Shown here one piece after another: positions 16,434-25,173 of a stretch of DNA of 45,159 bases. The position numbers and the translations under genes were made by a program. This stretch comes from Legionella qingyii. Its GTDB lineage: Bacteria; Pseudomonadota; Gammaproteobacteria; Legionellales; Legionellaceae. The notes under the pieces are model-generated. The model searched no databases and had not been told where the DNA came from. It was given only the letters and a program-made list of their open reading frames with translations. Each line of letters starts with the position of its first letter. Within the stretch, counting starts at the first letter, position 1. Where the stretch lies: the NCBI RefSeq assembly GCF_003184185.1, contig NZ_QHJG01000038.1, positions 1 through 45,159 of the forward strand, given 5' to 3'.

Positions 16434-18983
16434 ATGTTTACAAAGAAAGAAACAAACTCTTCCAATCTGCGGCATCAAAAAATCGTTGAAGAGTTAACTA
16501 AGTTGGCTAAAAGCAATAATGAAGCGGGTCGAACATACAAAGAGGCTCTTTCATTGACAAAAAAGAGAAATTACCAAGCAGCTTTAAAGTTGCTGAAACC
16601 CATAGAAGAGTCTGAATTTTATTTTACAAGTAAATCCATAGTTCGGGCAGTTTCTAATTTACGAAAAGAGGTAAATTTTAAGTTATTTCAGAAAGCCTCA
16701 TCTGTTATTCCACAACAAACACCTCTTAGCATAGAAGATAGACTGAACAATCCACAGGAAATTGAGTCCGCAAGGGATTTTTTGGAAATACATTTTACCT
16801 CATCCTACGATGATGACGACGTTGACTTACTTTTCTCTTGGAATGAAGCCTTGAAATTTGGACATAAAGTAAAAGGAACCCAAGATATTCCTCGCGATCT
16901 TAAACAATTAGAGCATGTTCTTTTAATCATTAATTTTCTTTTAAAATATCGCGGCAAAAAGGGTTTTGTGGCCCCTGTGGATATTGAATTGGATGAGTTT
17001 CATACAAAGGTTCTTGAAAACTGGGGAATTACTTCGGCTAGAGAGCTTCTTTTGCAGATGTGCCAAACATTATACCATTTGTCTGATGACACCCTGAATA
17101 AATACAACAAATTATTTATTCCTGCGCCTTTCACCTGGATAACATTTGAGCAATTTGGTGGCTTTATGGGGGAAGATAGCAGGGAAAAATTCTTGCTAAT
17201 AAACACAGAATACCTATGCTCTATTAGTTCAAGTGACGAAGAAAAAAAGAAATCCTATTTTTCAGCGCTTAACCGATTGACTAATGAGTTGGCTCATAAT
17301 GGTGATATTCTTGTTCACGCACTGCCTGATATCATCGAGAAAGACCTTCCGATTTTAAAGGAATGCATAGAAAAAATGAGGGCCGAATTAAATACAAAAA
17401 GGCCTGATAGTTTAATCCAACCTGTTTCTTTACTTAATATACAAGCTTTAACACAGCGTCTAATAGATACCAATACGTATACAAATGTTTTATCTTTGTT
17501 GACATTTCTTTATCAATCCATTGATAAAGCAAGAAATTCTAAACCAAGGATAGATGAATACAAAGATACGTTCCTTTACTTATCTTCAAAAGTAGGTCGG
17601 CATGCCGCTTTAAGGTATTTGCAAAAACTAGGAGAATATCTAACAGGAAAGAACTTTTATAGTTTCTATAACGAGACCGTCTCTTGGGAAGATCTTGTCA
17701 GTTTAAGGAATATTATTGTTCATCAGGATCAGGATAGTAATAAATATGTCGTGGATCTTTTGCTTCAAGACCCTAACCAGTTAAAGCAAATATTTAAGGC
17801 AGAATTAAAAGAACTCATTATCCTATTATTGGATAACTTGCTATTACGTGAACAAAAAACTTCTGTTTTAGAAGGAAACCCTCAAGAACATTGGTCAAAT
17901 ATTTATAACGCACAAGAAAAAAAAGCTCTGGAACAATTTGCATCATCCCAAGCCAAAAGAAATGTTACAACCCTCTTAACGTCCAAAGAAGATGAAGAAT
18001 TTTTTATAGGTTTTCTGAAAAAGAAGAATGCTCCACAAGAAATAGAAGATTTGTGGTGCAAAATATTGCGGGGTGAAGAAAAATCACCTCTGACCACCAA
18101 AGAAGAAGGACAATTCAGACAAACATACTTCCCCACAAAGAAAGAAGATTTACAGAGTTTTACAAGGCTAAGTCAGATCATGAGGAATGCATTAAGTCCA
18201 CCTAAGCTAAAAAAAAGCCAGCGTGAAGAAATGCTTAGGAAAATACAGGAAGAGGCTAAACAACGTGAAATAGAGAAAAAAAACAAAGTAAAGGGATTGG
18301 ATACTATTCGAAGTATCGTTGAAAGTGCTATAAAAATCCAAGATGAAGGACATACTTTAAGTCCTTTAGATAGGATTAATGCGGCCATAGAGGCACTAGA
18401 TAACATGAGAGAATTTCTAACCGAGGACTTATCTATTTTGCTAAATTATCCTTTACAAAAACATGGAGAAATCCTTGCTTTAAGGCTGCTGGCTAAACCC
18501 ATATTGCGTGCTGCTCTTGAGTATAATTTTGGACAGCTTGTGCAACACTTGCAAAATATTCGTCAATTACATGCTTATCCAAAAACCAGTTTCTTAGAAA
18601 AGAATTACTCAAACTTAAAGCGATTAAGAAATTATGTTGAACATGATAATGCAATCATGATGAGTGCCGTTTCTTCTGAATCAGACAGTCCTATTATTAA
18701 TCGTACTATTTTCGATAGTCAAACACTTTGTCCTATGTACATAAGCCTACTCAATGAGTTAGCTCCTGAATTACAACTGATCAAAAAGAGAATCGCCCCC
18801 CCGCCTAAAGAAAACAAAGCGGCAACATTTGGTTATATTTATCAACAACCTGTATCTAGACCTTGTACTACTACTCAAACATTGTTTTTTTTCAATCCAA
18901 TTAACACTACTAATGTCAACAATACAAGAAAGCGTGAAGAAAAAGAGCAGGAAAAGGAAAAAGAGAAGAGTTATAATTTCTAA
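16434..18983 (+). CDS. Large helical protein with HEPN-like R-x4-H motifs, candidate effector
   Basis: 849 aa, soluble, almost wholly helical. A TPR-like N-terminal stretch (about 20-65) is followed by regions ending in HEPN-type signatures: W418-x6-R425-N-x3-H430 (SLRNIIVHQD) and R732-N-x3-H737 (RLRNYVEHDN), plus a degenerate version at N284-x3-H288 (RLTNELAHNGD). In HEPN nucleases the R-x4-6-H motif forms the RNase site, and an upstream Trp and LRN context are typical of the family. A charged coiled coil covers about 585-620. The last 15 residues are a Lys/Glu block (REEKEQEKEKEK), similar to the E-block secretion signal of Dot/Icm substrates. The ATG at 16434 has GGTGA 8 nt upstream; an in-frame GTG at 16422 is possible. 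No antitoxin-like nucleotidyltransferase gene is adjacent, which argues against a standard HEPN-MNT module. The RNase role is inference. Confidence 0.6.
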   Translation: MFTKKETNSSNLRHQKIVEELTKLAKSNNEAGRTYKEALSLTKKRNYQAALKLLKPIEESEFYFTSKSIVRAVSNLRKEVNFKLFQKASSVIPQQTPLSIEDRLNNPQEIESARDFLEIHFTSSYDDDDVDLLFSWNEALKFGHKVKGTQDIPRDLKQLEHVLLIINFLLKYRGKKGFVAPVDIELDEFHTKVLENWGITSARELLLQMCQTLYHLSDDTLNKYNKLFIPAPFTWITFEQFGGFMGEDSREKFLLINTEYLCSISSSDEEKKKSYFSALNRLTNELAHNGDILVHALPDIIEKDLPILKECIEKMRAELNTKRPDSLIQPVSLLNIQALTQRLIDTNTYTNVLSLLTFLYQSIDKARNSKPRIDEYKDTFLYLSSKVGRHAALRYLQKLGEYLTGKNFYSFYNETVSWEDLVSLRNIIVHQDQDSNKYVVDLLLQDPNQLKQIFKAELKELIILLLDNLLLREQKTSVLEGNPQEHWSNIYNAQEKKALEQFASSQAKRNVTTLLTSKEDEEFFIGFLKKKNAPQEIEDLWCKILRGEEKSPLTTKEEGQFRQTYFPTKKEDLQSFTRLSQIMRNALSPPKLKKSQREEMLRKIQEEAKQREIEKKNKVKGLDTIRSIVESAIKIQDEGHTLSPLDRINAAIEALDNMREFLTEDLSILLNYPLQKHGEILALRLLAKPILRAALEYNFGQLVQHLQNIRQLHAYPKTSFLEKNYSNLKRLRNYVEHDNAIMMSAVSSESDSPIINRTIFDSQTLCPMYISLLNELAPELQLIKKRIAPPPKENKAATFGYIYQQPVSRPCTTTQTLFFFNPINTTNVNNTRKREEKEQEKEKEKSYNF

Positions 18984-18990
18984 CCATATT

Positions 18991-19012
18991 GGTCGGGCAA
19001 GTTTGCCCGACC
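18991..19012. terminator. Perfect hairpin after the HEPN-like gene
   Basis: GGTCGGGCAA and TTGCCCGACC pair around a two-nt loop (or GGTCGGGCA/TGCCCGACC with a short loop), 7 nt after the stop codon. No strong T-run follows, so it may be a weak terminator or mRNA stabiliser. Confidence 0.6.
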
Positions 19013-19204
19013 TACTAAAAATTGAGAGTCAAAGTGGGCTGGTTTGAGCAGAGCTACCAGATAATATCGAGAAACAAAATGCTATTGATTATAATAAGAA
19101 TTTTTAGCTAAAACGCCATAACGGTTATTTTTCAAAAGAATGCGCTCCTGTGGTAAAGCAATGGATGAACATTTAAGTGATTCAACTTGGAGTGAATAAT
19201 AGCC

Positions 19205-19631
19205 TTAGGTCAGACCAAGATGTCCTTCCGCAAGTAATCGTGGCAAAATCTGTTGCCCTAAAATTGAAGCAAATTGGTATCCACTCGTCTTGAAATGAGC
19301 ATCTAACCATACAAAATGATCAATTTCATTTCCTGGAACAGGAGTTCTTTCAATATCAACAAAATAGGGTGCGCATCACTAATAATGCATCTTCATAAAT
19401 GGCCTTTGCTTGAAATTCATCATAAGGTGTAACCGATAAAACCCTGACGTTTAATTCTTCCAATAATTCCCTTCTTAATGCCTCCTCATCAGTTTCTCCA
19501 GGCTCAATCTTACCTCCTGGTACGATGTATTCATTTGCTGGTTTTCCGCGTTTATGTACTGCCAAAACTCGATGCTGTGCATCAAAAATTAATGCACCGG
19601 CTTTAAAGATCGTTTTTACACATTGATTCAT
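19205..19631 (-). pseudogene. Nudix hydrolase gene interrupted by a frameshift
   Basis: The intact part encodes 91 aa with a complete Nudix box at residues 39-63 (GGKIEPGE, then RELLEE), the Mg-binding catalytic site of nucleoside-diphosphate hydrolases. After ALLVMR the frame hits a stop, but the next frame continues with YFVDIERTPVPGNEIDH and ends at 19205 with LLAEGHLGLT, completing a normal-length protein of about 142 aa. The total of 427 nt (3n+1) implies one extra base near 19366-19376, probably an additional base in the ACCC run. The start overlaps the preceding gene by 29 nt, so the pair is translationally coupled. Either a recent pseudogene, a sequencing error or recoding; the conserved downstream frame favours a recent change. 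Confidence 0.75.
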
Positions 19632-20550
19632 TTTCTAATATCCTATCCGTGAAACACGTTAATTGATTTAAAATGGTTGTAGATGGATTACTAATAACAC
19701 TCTTGGGAGTAGTAAAAACTGCATCACATTGTTCACATTGGTGTTGTTGGTGAGGCACTACTGCCAGATGCTCCTTATCAAAATGCGCATGGGAACAACC
19801 AGGGCAGTTGATGCTGGTTAAACAAAATCGAAGTTCCGGAATTGCTTTTTGTATTTGCAATATACGCACCATTTCAATATCCAGAAGCATCCCATTTACC
19901 CAAACTTCACTATACGTGTTATCAATGACTCGCTTTTTTTCACGATTATAAGCATGAACATGAATTGCACTTTCTTCCAAACGTTTTGCAGTCCAAATAA
20001 TCGAGGGGTTCGATCCCCAAATCTGAAATCCACCTGGATATTGTGTGTGATCTAAGATTATTTTTCGTTGCGGCATTATTGATGGCCTTTTTACTAATTT
20101 ATCATCAAGCATCTCTTTGAATCGAATCACCGGATTCACTACACAACGCTTACTGGTTAAAGTTGAACCACCACAGAAGGTACAGTAATGTTCAAACGAA
20201 GGGAGAACGGAGGCCAAATTCTGATCGAGAAGTTCCATCCCACAATGACAGCAATTCAAACTAACGATATCAAAATCAAAAATCGAACTCATGGTGTAGC
20301 TTAAAGCACACGCCTCAGTAAGTATCATACTTTTTTCTTGCCAGATTATTTCAACTTCGGGGTAGGATTGGTCAATTATTTTTTTACCCGAATCAGCCAT
20401 TCTTGCATGAACATGAACACCACGATCAAATTTTTTATTATGGCAATCAAACACAGCCGGTAAAGCACCCCACGCCGCTACTCCTCCAGGAAAATTATCC
20501 AGATTAATTGAAATAGGTTGGTGTCTTAAAATTTGAGAGTGATTTAGCAT
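19603..20550 (-). CDS. Internally duplicated Cys4 zinc-binding protein, unknown function
   Basis: 315 aa built from two copies of a module of about 150 residues. Matching landmarks are PGG at 21-23 and 172-174, followed by WG (27-28, 178-179); HVHA at 46-49 and 197-200; ID-x2-Y at 59 and 209; and a Cys4 cluster, C100-x2-C103/C123-x2-C126 and C249-x2-C252/C272-x2-C275, the cysteines exactly 149 residues apart. Each cluster looks like a zinc ribbon. No membrane segment or signal peptide. The upstream AAGGT is close to the start. The gene overlaps a Nudix hydrolase gene downstream, suggesting a joint role with a nucleotide or cofactor, but I do not recognise the family. Confidence 0.65.
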   Translation of the reverse strand: MLNHSQILRHQPISINLDNFPGGVAAWGALPAVFDCHNKKFDRGVHVHARMADSGKKIIDQSYPEVEIIWQEKSMILTEACALSYTMSSIFDFDIVSLNCCHCGMELLDQNLASVLPSFEHYCTFCGGSTLTSKRCVVNPVIRFKEMLDDKLVKRPSIMPQRKIILDHTQYPGGFQIWGSNPSIIWTAKRLEESAIHVHAYNREKKRVIDNTYSEVWVNGMLLDIEMVRILQIQKAIPELRFCLTSINCPGCSHAHFDKEHLAVVPHQQHQCEQCDAVFTTPKSVISNPSTTILNQLTCFTDRILENESMCKNDL

Positions 20551-20822
20551 AGAGATACCTTAACAAAAGTAATTAAAGTATCCCTCGCCCTACAAGTTGA
20601 ATAAATCATTACAAATCGGGAGGGAATCGAGAATAGATGTAATCATCAACTTGCGTGGATTAAACAAAATATAGAGAAAACCCTTTTGCATGTCAATAAA
20701 GACTAAACTGCAAGGTTGACTAAACCTAATCATTTCAAGGAATATAAGGAAAATAGGTAACGACATAAAACCAATTTAATTACAATGATAGAAATATTTC
20801 TAATCCATACGATGATTTTTTC
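20551..20822. other. Divergent intergenic region, AT-rich
   Basis: Promoter region for the Cys4 protein gene (minus strand) and the efflux operon (plus strand). No reading frame and no clear operator that I would defend. Confidence 0.35.
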
Positions 20823-22160
20823 ATGTTGAAGAAAATACTGTTCTTGATGTTAATAGTAACAGGTTTGTTAAGCTGCAATAAAAATATTGAACAGCAAATC
20901 TCTTCACCACCTAAAAAATTTCCTTCCAGTACAAAAGATTATAAACCTGTAGATGATTTGCCTTACATTGCTTGGTGGCAACAATTTCATGATGTAGAAT
21001 TGAATCAATTGATCAAGACTGGCTTGAACAACAACATGGATATTCATATTGCCATAGGAAACTTACAACAAGCACAAGGCGAATTGCGGCAAATCAAGCT
21101 CAGTTGGATTCCTTTTGTACAAATATTTGCCGGCTACTCCACGAACCCCGCACTTGGAGCGCCCGGTGCATTTTATGGGGTGTGGCCCTACTATTTCCTG
21201 AACATGATGAAACTTTATACCCAACAGAAAGAGGCCACATATAATGTTCAATATCGTCTCGCGGCCATTGAAGGAATGCGTCTAACATTAATTGGCCAGG
21301 TCGCGTCGGCGTATTTCACCTTAATCGCTCAATTAGAACAATTAAGATTATTGCAGCAATTAGACAATGACTTAAAATCATTAATTGAATTGAGCAAGGG
21401 CGAAATCAAGATTGGTTTAGAGAATGAAATTAATTTGGCTCAATTGCAATCGGATGAACGGCTGATTGCAGCTCAGATTAAACCTGCTTTGCATAATATT
21501 GTGTACAGTGAAAATGCTCTTCGTTATTTGATCAATGAAAACCCTGGCCGGATAAAAAATAAAAATAATTTTGCCCAAATAGACTTTTCACATTTTAAGC
21601 CGGGCAGCTTACCCGCTACAGTATTAAATAATCGTCCAGATTTGAAAATGGCTCAATATGCATTGAATGCCTCACGTGCGGCAATTAATGTTGCCTATAG
21701 TGATTTTTTCCCGGCATTGCAGTTAGATGACTTTCTAGGCGAAGTAGATTTGCCAAGCAGTAATTTTGCTGAAACAACTGATGCATACGTCAATTGGACG
21801 CTTGCCCCCAGCTCCCTTGGAAAAATTGCAGCACGTAAAGGTGCCTATAATGCAAAAATTGCTGAATTTAATAAAACAGTCCGACGTATTTTAAAGGAAG
21901 TTGATACTGACTATTCTGCCAATAAACGTATGAATGAAAAATATATAGCTTATTTACATGCGGAAAAAGAGTATCGTCGTAAATACAAACTACAGCAAGG
22001 ATTGCTAAAAACAGGATTAATTTCTTATAAAGAATTATTACAAAGCAAAATTTATTTGGATAACATGGCTCTGTCAACAAATCAAGCCAAGTTGGAACTC
22101 ACGATGTCATTGATTATTTTGTATCAAGACTTAGCGGGTGGATATGCTTACAAAAAATAG
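20823..22160 (+). CDS. Outer-membrane efflux lipoprotein (TolC/NodT-like)
   Basis: 445 aa. A lipoprotein signal with lipobox LLSC (Cys18) is followed by the outer-membrane efflux protein fold in two related halves: long amphipathic helices (for example ALRYLINENP in the first and RPDLKMAQYALNASRAAI in the second, the latter a hallmark of this family). It would form the trimeric exit duct of a tripartite pump. It is the first of four same-strand genes (duct, HlyD-like adaptor, two FUSC-type pump halves), an arrangement like AaeAB or EmrAB-type systems with a dedicated duct. Length is normal. Confidence 0.88.
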   Translation: MLKKILFLMLIVTGLLSCNKNIEQQISSPPKKFPSSTKDYKPVDDLPYIAWWQQFHDVELNQLIKTGLNNNMDIHIAIGNLQQAQGELRQIKLSWIPFVQIFAGYSTNPALGAPGAFYGVWPYYFLNMMKLYTQQKEATYNVQYRLAAIEGMRLTLIGQVASAYFTLIAQLEQLRLLQQLDNDLKSLIELSKGEIKIGLENEINLAQLQSDERLIAAQIKPALHNIVYSENALRYLINENPGRIKNKNNFAQIDFSHFKPGSLPATVLNNRPDLKMAQYALNASRAAINVAYSDFFPALQLDDFLGEVDLPSSNFAETTDAYVNWTLAPSSLGKIAARKGAYNAKIAEFNKTVRRILKEVDTDYSANKRMNEKYIAYLHAEKEYRRKYKLQQGLLKTGLISYKELLQSKIYLDNMALSTNQAKLELTMSLIILYQDLAGGYAYKK

Positions 22161-22162
22161 TT

Positions 22163-22180
22163 CAGGACTTATGAAAAAAG
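22163..22180. repeat. Solo end of palindromic repeat family A
   Basis: CAGGACTTATGAAAAAAG directly after the efflux duct gene matches the left terminus of the copy at 43996 (CAGGACTTATGAAAAA). No opposing right end is found nearby, so it is a truncated relic or a chance match. Confidence 0.4.
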
Positions 22181-22253
22181 TAGTTATTGGAACGAATTGT
22201 AGCCAGGGAACAGCAATGAACTACATATATAATTTTAATGTAATTTGGATTTT

Positions 22254-23283
22254 ATGATAAATTTATTCAGATATCGTGAACGTGTTAAAAATGGATTTGT
22301 TCGGCTAAAACGTTGGATCACCATCACCAATGTCATCATTTTTATTGGCATTTCAACAACCATTATTTATATTTTTTCTTTTTTATTTCCTTTCACTGAT
22401 AACGCATTTGTCGTCAATAATGTACGTCCAGTTGCAGCCCTTGCGAATGGCTATATTACAAATCTTTATGTGCAAAATGGTGATGTTGTCAAAAAAGGTC
22501 AAAAGCTTTTTACTGTCTTTCAAAAACCCTATATCTATGCGGTAGAACAACTTAGCGCCGATTTAGCGAGTGCTCAAGCAAAATTAGCTGCGTTAAAAAC
22601 TACTTATGAACGCGATCTCAAACTCAGTGAAAACGAGCAAAAAAATTACATCAAACTCAAACAGGATGATCAAAAATATTATAGAGGTTATTTATTAAAA
22701 TCGGTTTCTCTCATCACCTTACAAAATTCACAACAAGAAACAAAAGCCGCTAAAGACAAATGGGACGCGGCTTTAAAACAATTGGAAATTGATCAACATC
22801 AAATAAAAGCACAAGAAAATGAAATTAAATCCCTGCAATGCACGATTAAAAAATGCCAAAGTGAATTTGGAGCAAACAGAAGTTTATGCACAAACCAATG
22901 GAATTATCCAAAATTTATTTTTTAGCGTCGGAACACCCGTAAATATTAATCAACCACTATTTTCCTTAGTGGATACTGATGATATTTACATTCAAGCAAA
23001 CTTTAATGAAACAGATTTGGGGCAAGTACATAAGGGTGCAGAAGTATTGGTATTTCCCAGAATGTATCTGGGGAGAAAAATGTTTCATGGCGTAATTGAT
23101 TCAGATTATTGGGCGGCTAATCGACAATTGGTAGATAATCGAACTCAATTACAAAACGTAATCAATGAAAATCAATGGATCTTATTACCTCAAAGACTTC
23201 CCGTCATTATTCGCATCACAGATCCTGATTCTCATTATCCGCTCCGTCTTGGAACAAGTGCGTATGTCTATATCAAAGTTTAA
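22254..23283 (+). pseudogene. HlyD-family efflux adaptor broken by a one-base frameshift
   Basis: Periplasmic adaptor of the tripartite pump. The first segment (to 22925) has one membrane anchor (about residues 25-48), the biotinyl-lipoyl-like half-motif NGYITNLYVQNGDVVKKGQ and a long coiled coil. The second segment, in another frame, starts inside the coiled coil and carries LEQTEVYAQTNGIIQNL and the beta-barrel domain to the end at 23283. Deleting T22839 restores a continuous frame through LQARLKNAKVNLEQ, exactly the expected family sequence, so an inserted T between CAA and GCA explains the break. The whole is 1030 nt (3n+1). The pump may therefore be non-functional in this strain unless it is an assembly error. 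Confidence 0.85.
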
Positions 23284-24196
23284 GCAATGGCTTGATGAAG
23301 TGGATCCCTATGCCTTACAACGCATTACTCTTTATAAATGCCTCTTTGTTGCGACTATAGAAGTGTATGTCTATTGGTTGTTTCAACCTGTCAGTTTCCT
23401 TGCTTTTTTCTCCCCCTTTTTTTTGGTCGCCCTTTATGAAGCACCTGTACTTTCGACGTTTAAAGAAAAAGAACACTTACTGATTTTTATCACTGCTGCA
23501 GTCATTCTCATCAGCGTATCCTATTATCTTGTCTTTCCATTTCGCGGTGTTTTTTTCTTTTTCTCAATATTTGTCTTAACGGTAACCTATTTTTACGTTT
23601 TAAAATATTTCTATGCTTTGAAAAATCTAACCATGTTGCTTATATCGACTGGAGCTGTTGTTTTAAGCGCTGAACCACCAGCCAACCTTGAAGTCGCATA
23701 CGGTTTTATTTCATCAACAACATTATCGATGACCTTTGCATTGATTAGTTTGAGAATTTTCCCCAATATGTATTTGATCGTATGGAATAAAGCCCTGCAA
23801 AAATTCATTCAGTACCTCGAGGAAGATATTGATTCCGCTATAAATCAAAATAATAAAAGCCCTATAGGAGAGGAAATTCTCCATTTAGGAATGGTCCGAA
23901 ATTATCGTCGGCTACTTCCTAAAAAATATATAATGCAAACTTATCGTATGGGAGTAAACATACGAAATATTCAACACGCGTTAGACAATTTATATTACGA
24001 GACAAAAAATGAGGTATTTTGGTACGGTGTAAAAAACAATCTCTTTTGGCTTAGACACAATATGAAAACGTATATACCCTGTGGAGCACCCTCGCTTCCT
24101 ATAGAGCCACAAACAAAATTACAACATCATATTGCTCGTTGTTTACAACAAGCGTTTATCCATTGGAATAAATTATGCTTTCTGCGGCAAAACTGA
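23264..24196 (+). CDS. FUSC/AaeB-like efflux pump, N-terminal half
   Basis: 310 aa from the ATG at 23264, overlapping the adaptor gene by 20 nt. Five to six hydrophobic segments (about 20-170) form an aromatic-acid-exporter/fusaric-acid-resistance membrane domain, followed by a cytosolic helical region (about 185-310) containing EEDIDSAI and IRNIQHALDNLYYE. In E. coli AaeB (655 aa) the corresponding membrane domain and its cytosolic part are joined to a second such unit in one chain; here the second unit is encoded by the next gene, in a different frame with a 22-nt overlap. Substrates are likely small aromatic acids, by analogy. Confidence 0.75.
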   Translation: MSISKFKQWLDEVDPYALQRITLYKCLFVATIEVYVYWLFQPVSFLAFFSPFFLVALYEAPVLSTFKEKEHLLIFITAAVILISVSYYLVFPFRGVFFFFSIFVLTVTYFYVLKYFYALKNLTMLLISTGAVVLSAEPPANLEVAYGFISSTTLSMTFALISLRIFPNMYLIVWNKALQKFIQYLEEDIDSAINQNNKSPIGEEILHLGMVRNYRRLLPKKYIMQTYRMGVNIRNIQHALDNLYYETKNEVFWYGVKNNLFWLRHNMKTYIPCGAPSLPIEPQTKLQHHIARCLQQAFIHWNKLCFLRQN

Positions 24197-25059
24197 AGAA
24201 AAAACTTGATTATGCGCGGTTTACGCAATTAACAATCATGTTTATGGTTGCCATGTGGATTTACTTATTTACAACTATTCCTCATAAATGGTGGGTGTTA
24301 CTCACAGTAATCGTCATCAGTGCAGGAATTGAGCCAGGTTTTATTATCAGAAGGGCAATTCATCGCATTGGAGGTACTTTTGCTGCCTTGCTGATTCTAA
24401 TTCCTCTAATTTATCTCATGCAGTTGAATTATCGATTAATTCCCGTCTTATTTATAATCAGCATCATTGGACTCGCCGTTTCATCATTAAATACAAAACG
24501 CTACGACATCAGTGTTTTTTTTATTACTCTTATGGTTTTTTTACTATTAGCGCAGACCACTGAAGCAAACTCACCTGAGGGTCCATTTGAAATGGTGCTG
24601 AATCGCGGTACATGTACTTTAATTGGTATCTTTATTGTTTTAGTTGGCGATTATTTTTTATTTCAAGCTTATCGTTACTCCCAAAAACTTTATTTATTTC
24701 ATCAAATGATGGTTTACAGTTTTTTTAACGATATGATGCAACAAATAGTCAAATGCCGAGAGCAAAAAATAAATACATTTCTTTTTGTTGAGAAATTACG
24801 TGGTGAGGTAATCAAACATTGTGCGCCCATTACAATTAGTTCTGAAAACTTAAAACTGGAAGTTAAAATCAGCCAAGAAACCAAAAAACGAGTCGACATC
24901 TTTCAAGAAACAATTTGGGATATACGCAGGCTTTTATTTGCATTATGTGTTTCTGAATTTGTTTTACACTCTTCAGCAACAACTGAGAAACATTTACAAC
25001 AATTTAAAATCTTAATGAATAAGGCGAAGAACAATTTTATTTATACTGAGGATATTTAG
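24175..25059 (+). CDS. FUSC/AaeB-like efflux pump, C-terminal half
   Basis: 294 aa. Begins with a short basic segment, then about six hydrophobic segments in 15-165, including the WWVLLTVIVI...PGFIIRRAIHRIGGT block, which is the conserved FUSC motif, and ends with a helical cytosolic region. The start codon overlaps the preceding gene by 22 nt, so the two polypeptides are probably translated in coupled fashion and assemble together. It closes the four-gene efflux operon and is followed by a strong hairpin terminator. Confidence 0.8.
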   Translation: MLSAAKLKKKLDYARFTQLTIMFMVAMWIYLFTTIPHKWWVLLTVIVISAGIEPGFIIRRAIHRIGGTFAALLILIPLIYLMQLNYRLIPVLFIISIIGLAVSSLNTKRYDISVFFITLMVFLLLAQTTEANSPEGPFEMVLNRGTCTLIGIFIVLVGDYFLFQAYRYSQKLYLFHQMMVYSFFNDMMQQIVKCREQKINTFLFVEKLRGEVIKHCAPITISSENLKLEVKISQETKKRVDIFQETIWDIRRLLFALCVSEFVLHSSATTEKHLQQFKILMNKAKNNFIYTEDI

Positions 25060-25103
25060 AGTAGCGATTCGTCCTTATTTTTAAAATTCCAGAGGGAGAA
25101 GTT

Positions 25104-25144
25104 TGAGACAAAGTATTTGATTAACATACTTTGTCTCATTTTAT
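25104..25144. terminator. Terminator of the efflux operon
   Basis: TGAGACAAAGTAT and ATACTTTGTCTCA form a perfect 13-bp stem with a 9-nt loop, followed by TTTTA on the plus strand. It also lies between convergent genes and could act on the minus-strand gene ending at 25174. Confidence 0.85.
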
Positions 25145-25173
25145 AAACATCGATAAAGATGCGACTTACTGAT

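Noticed and set aside
16434..18983. HEPN-MNT toxin-antitoxin module
   Set aside because: No small nucleotidyltransferase gene is adjacent and the protein is far larger than such toxins.
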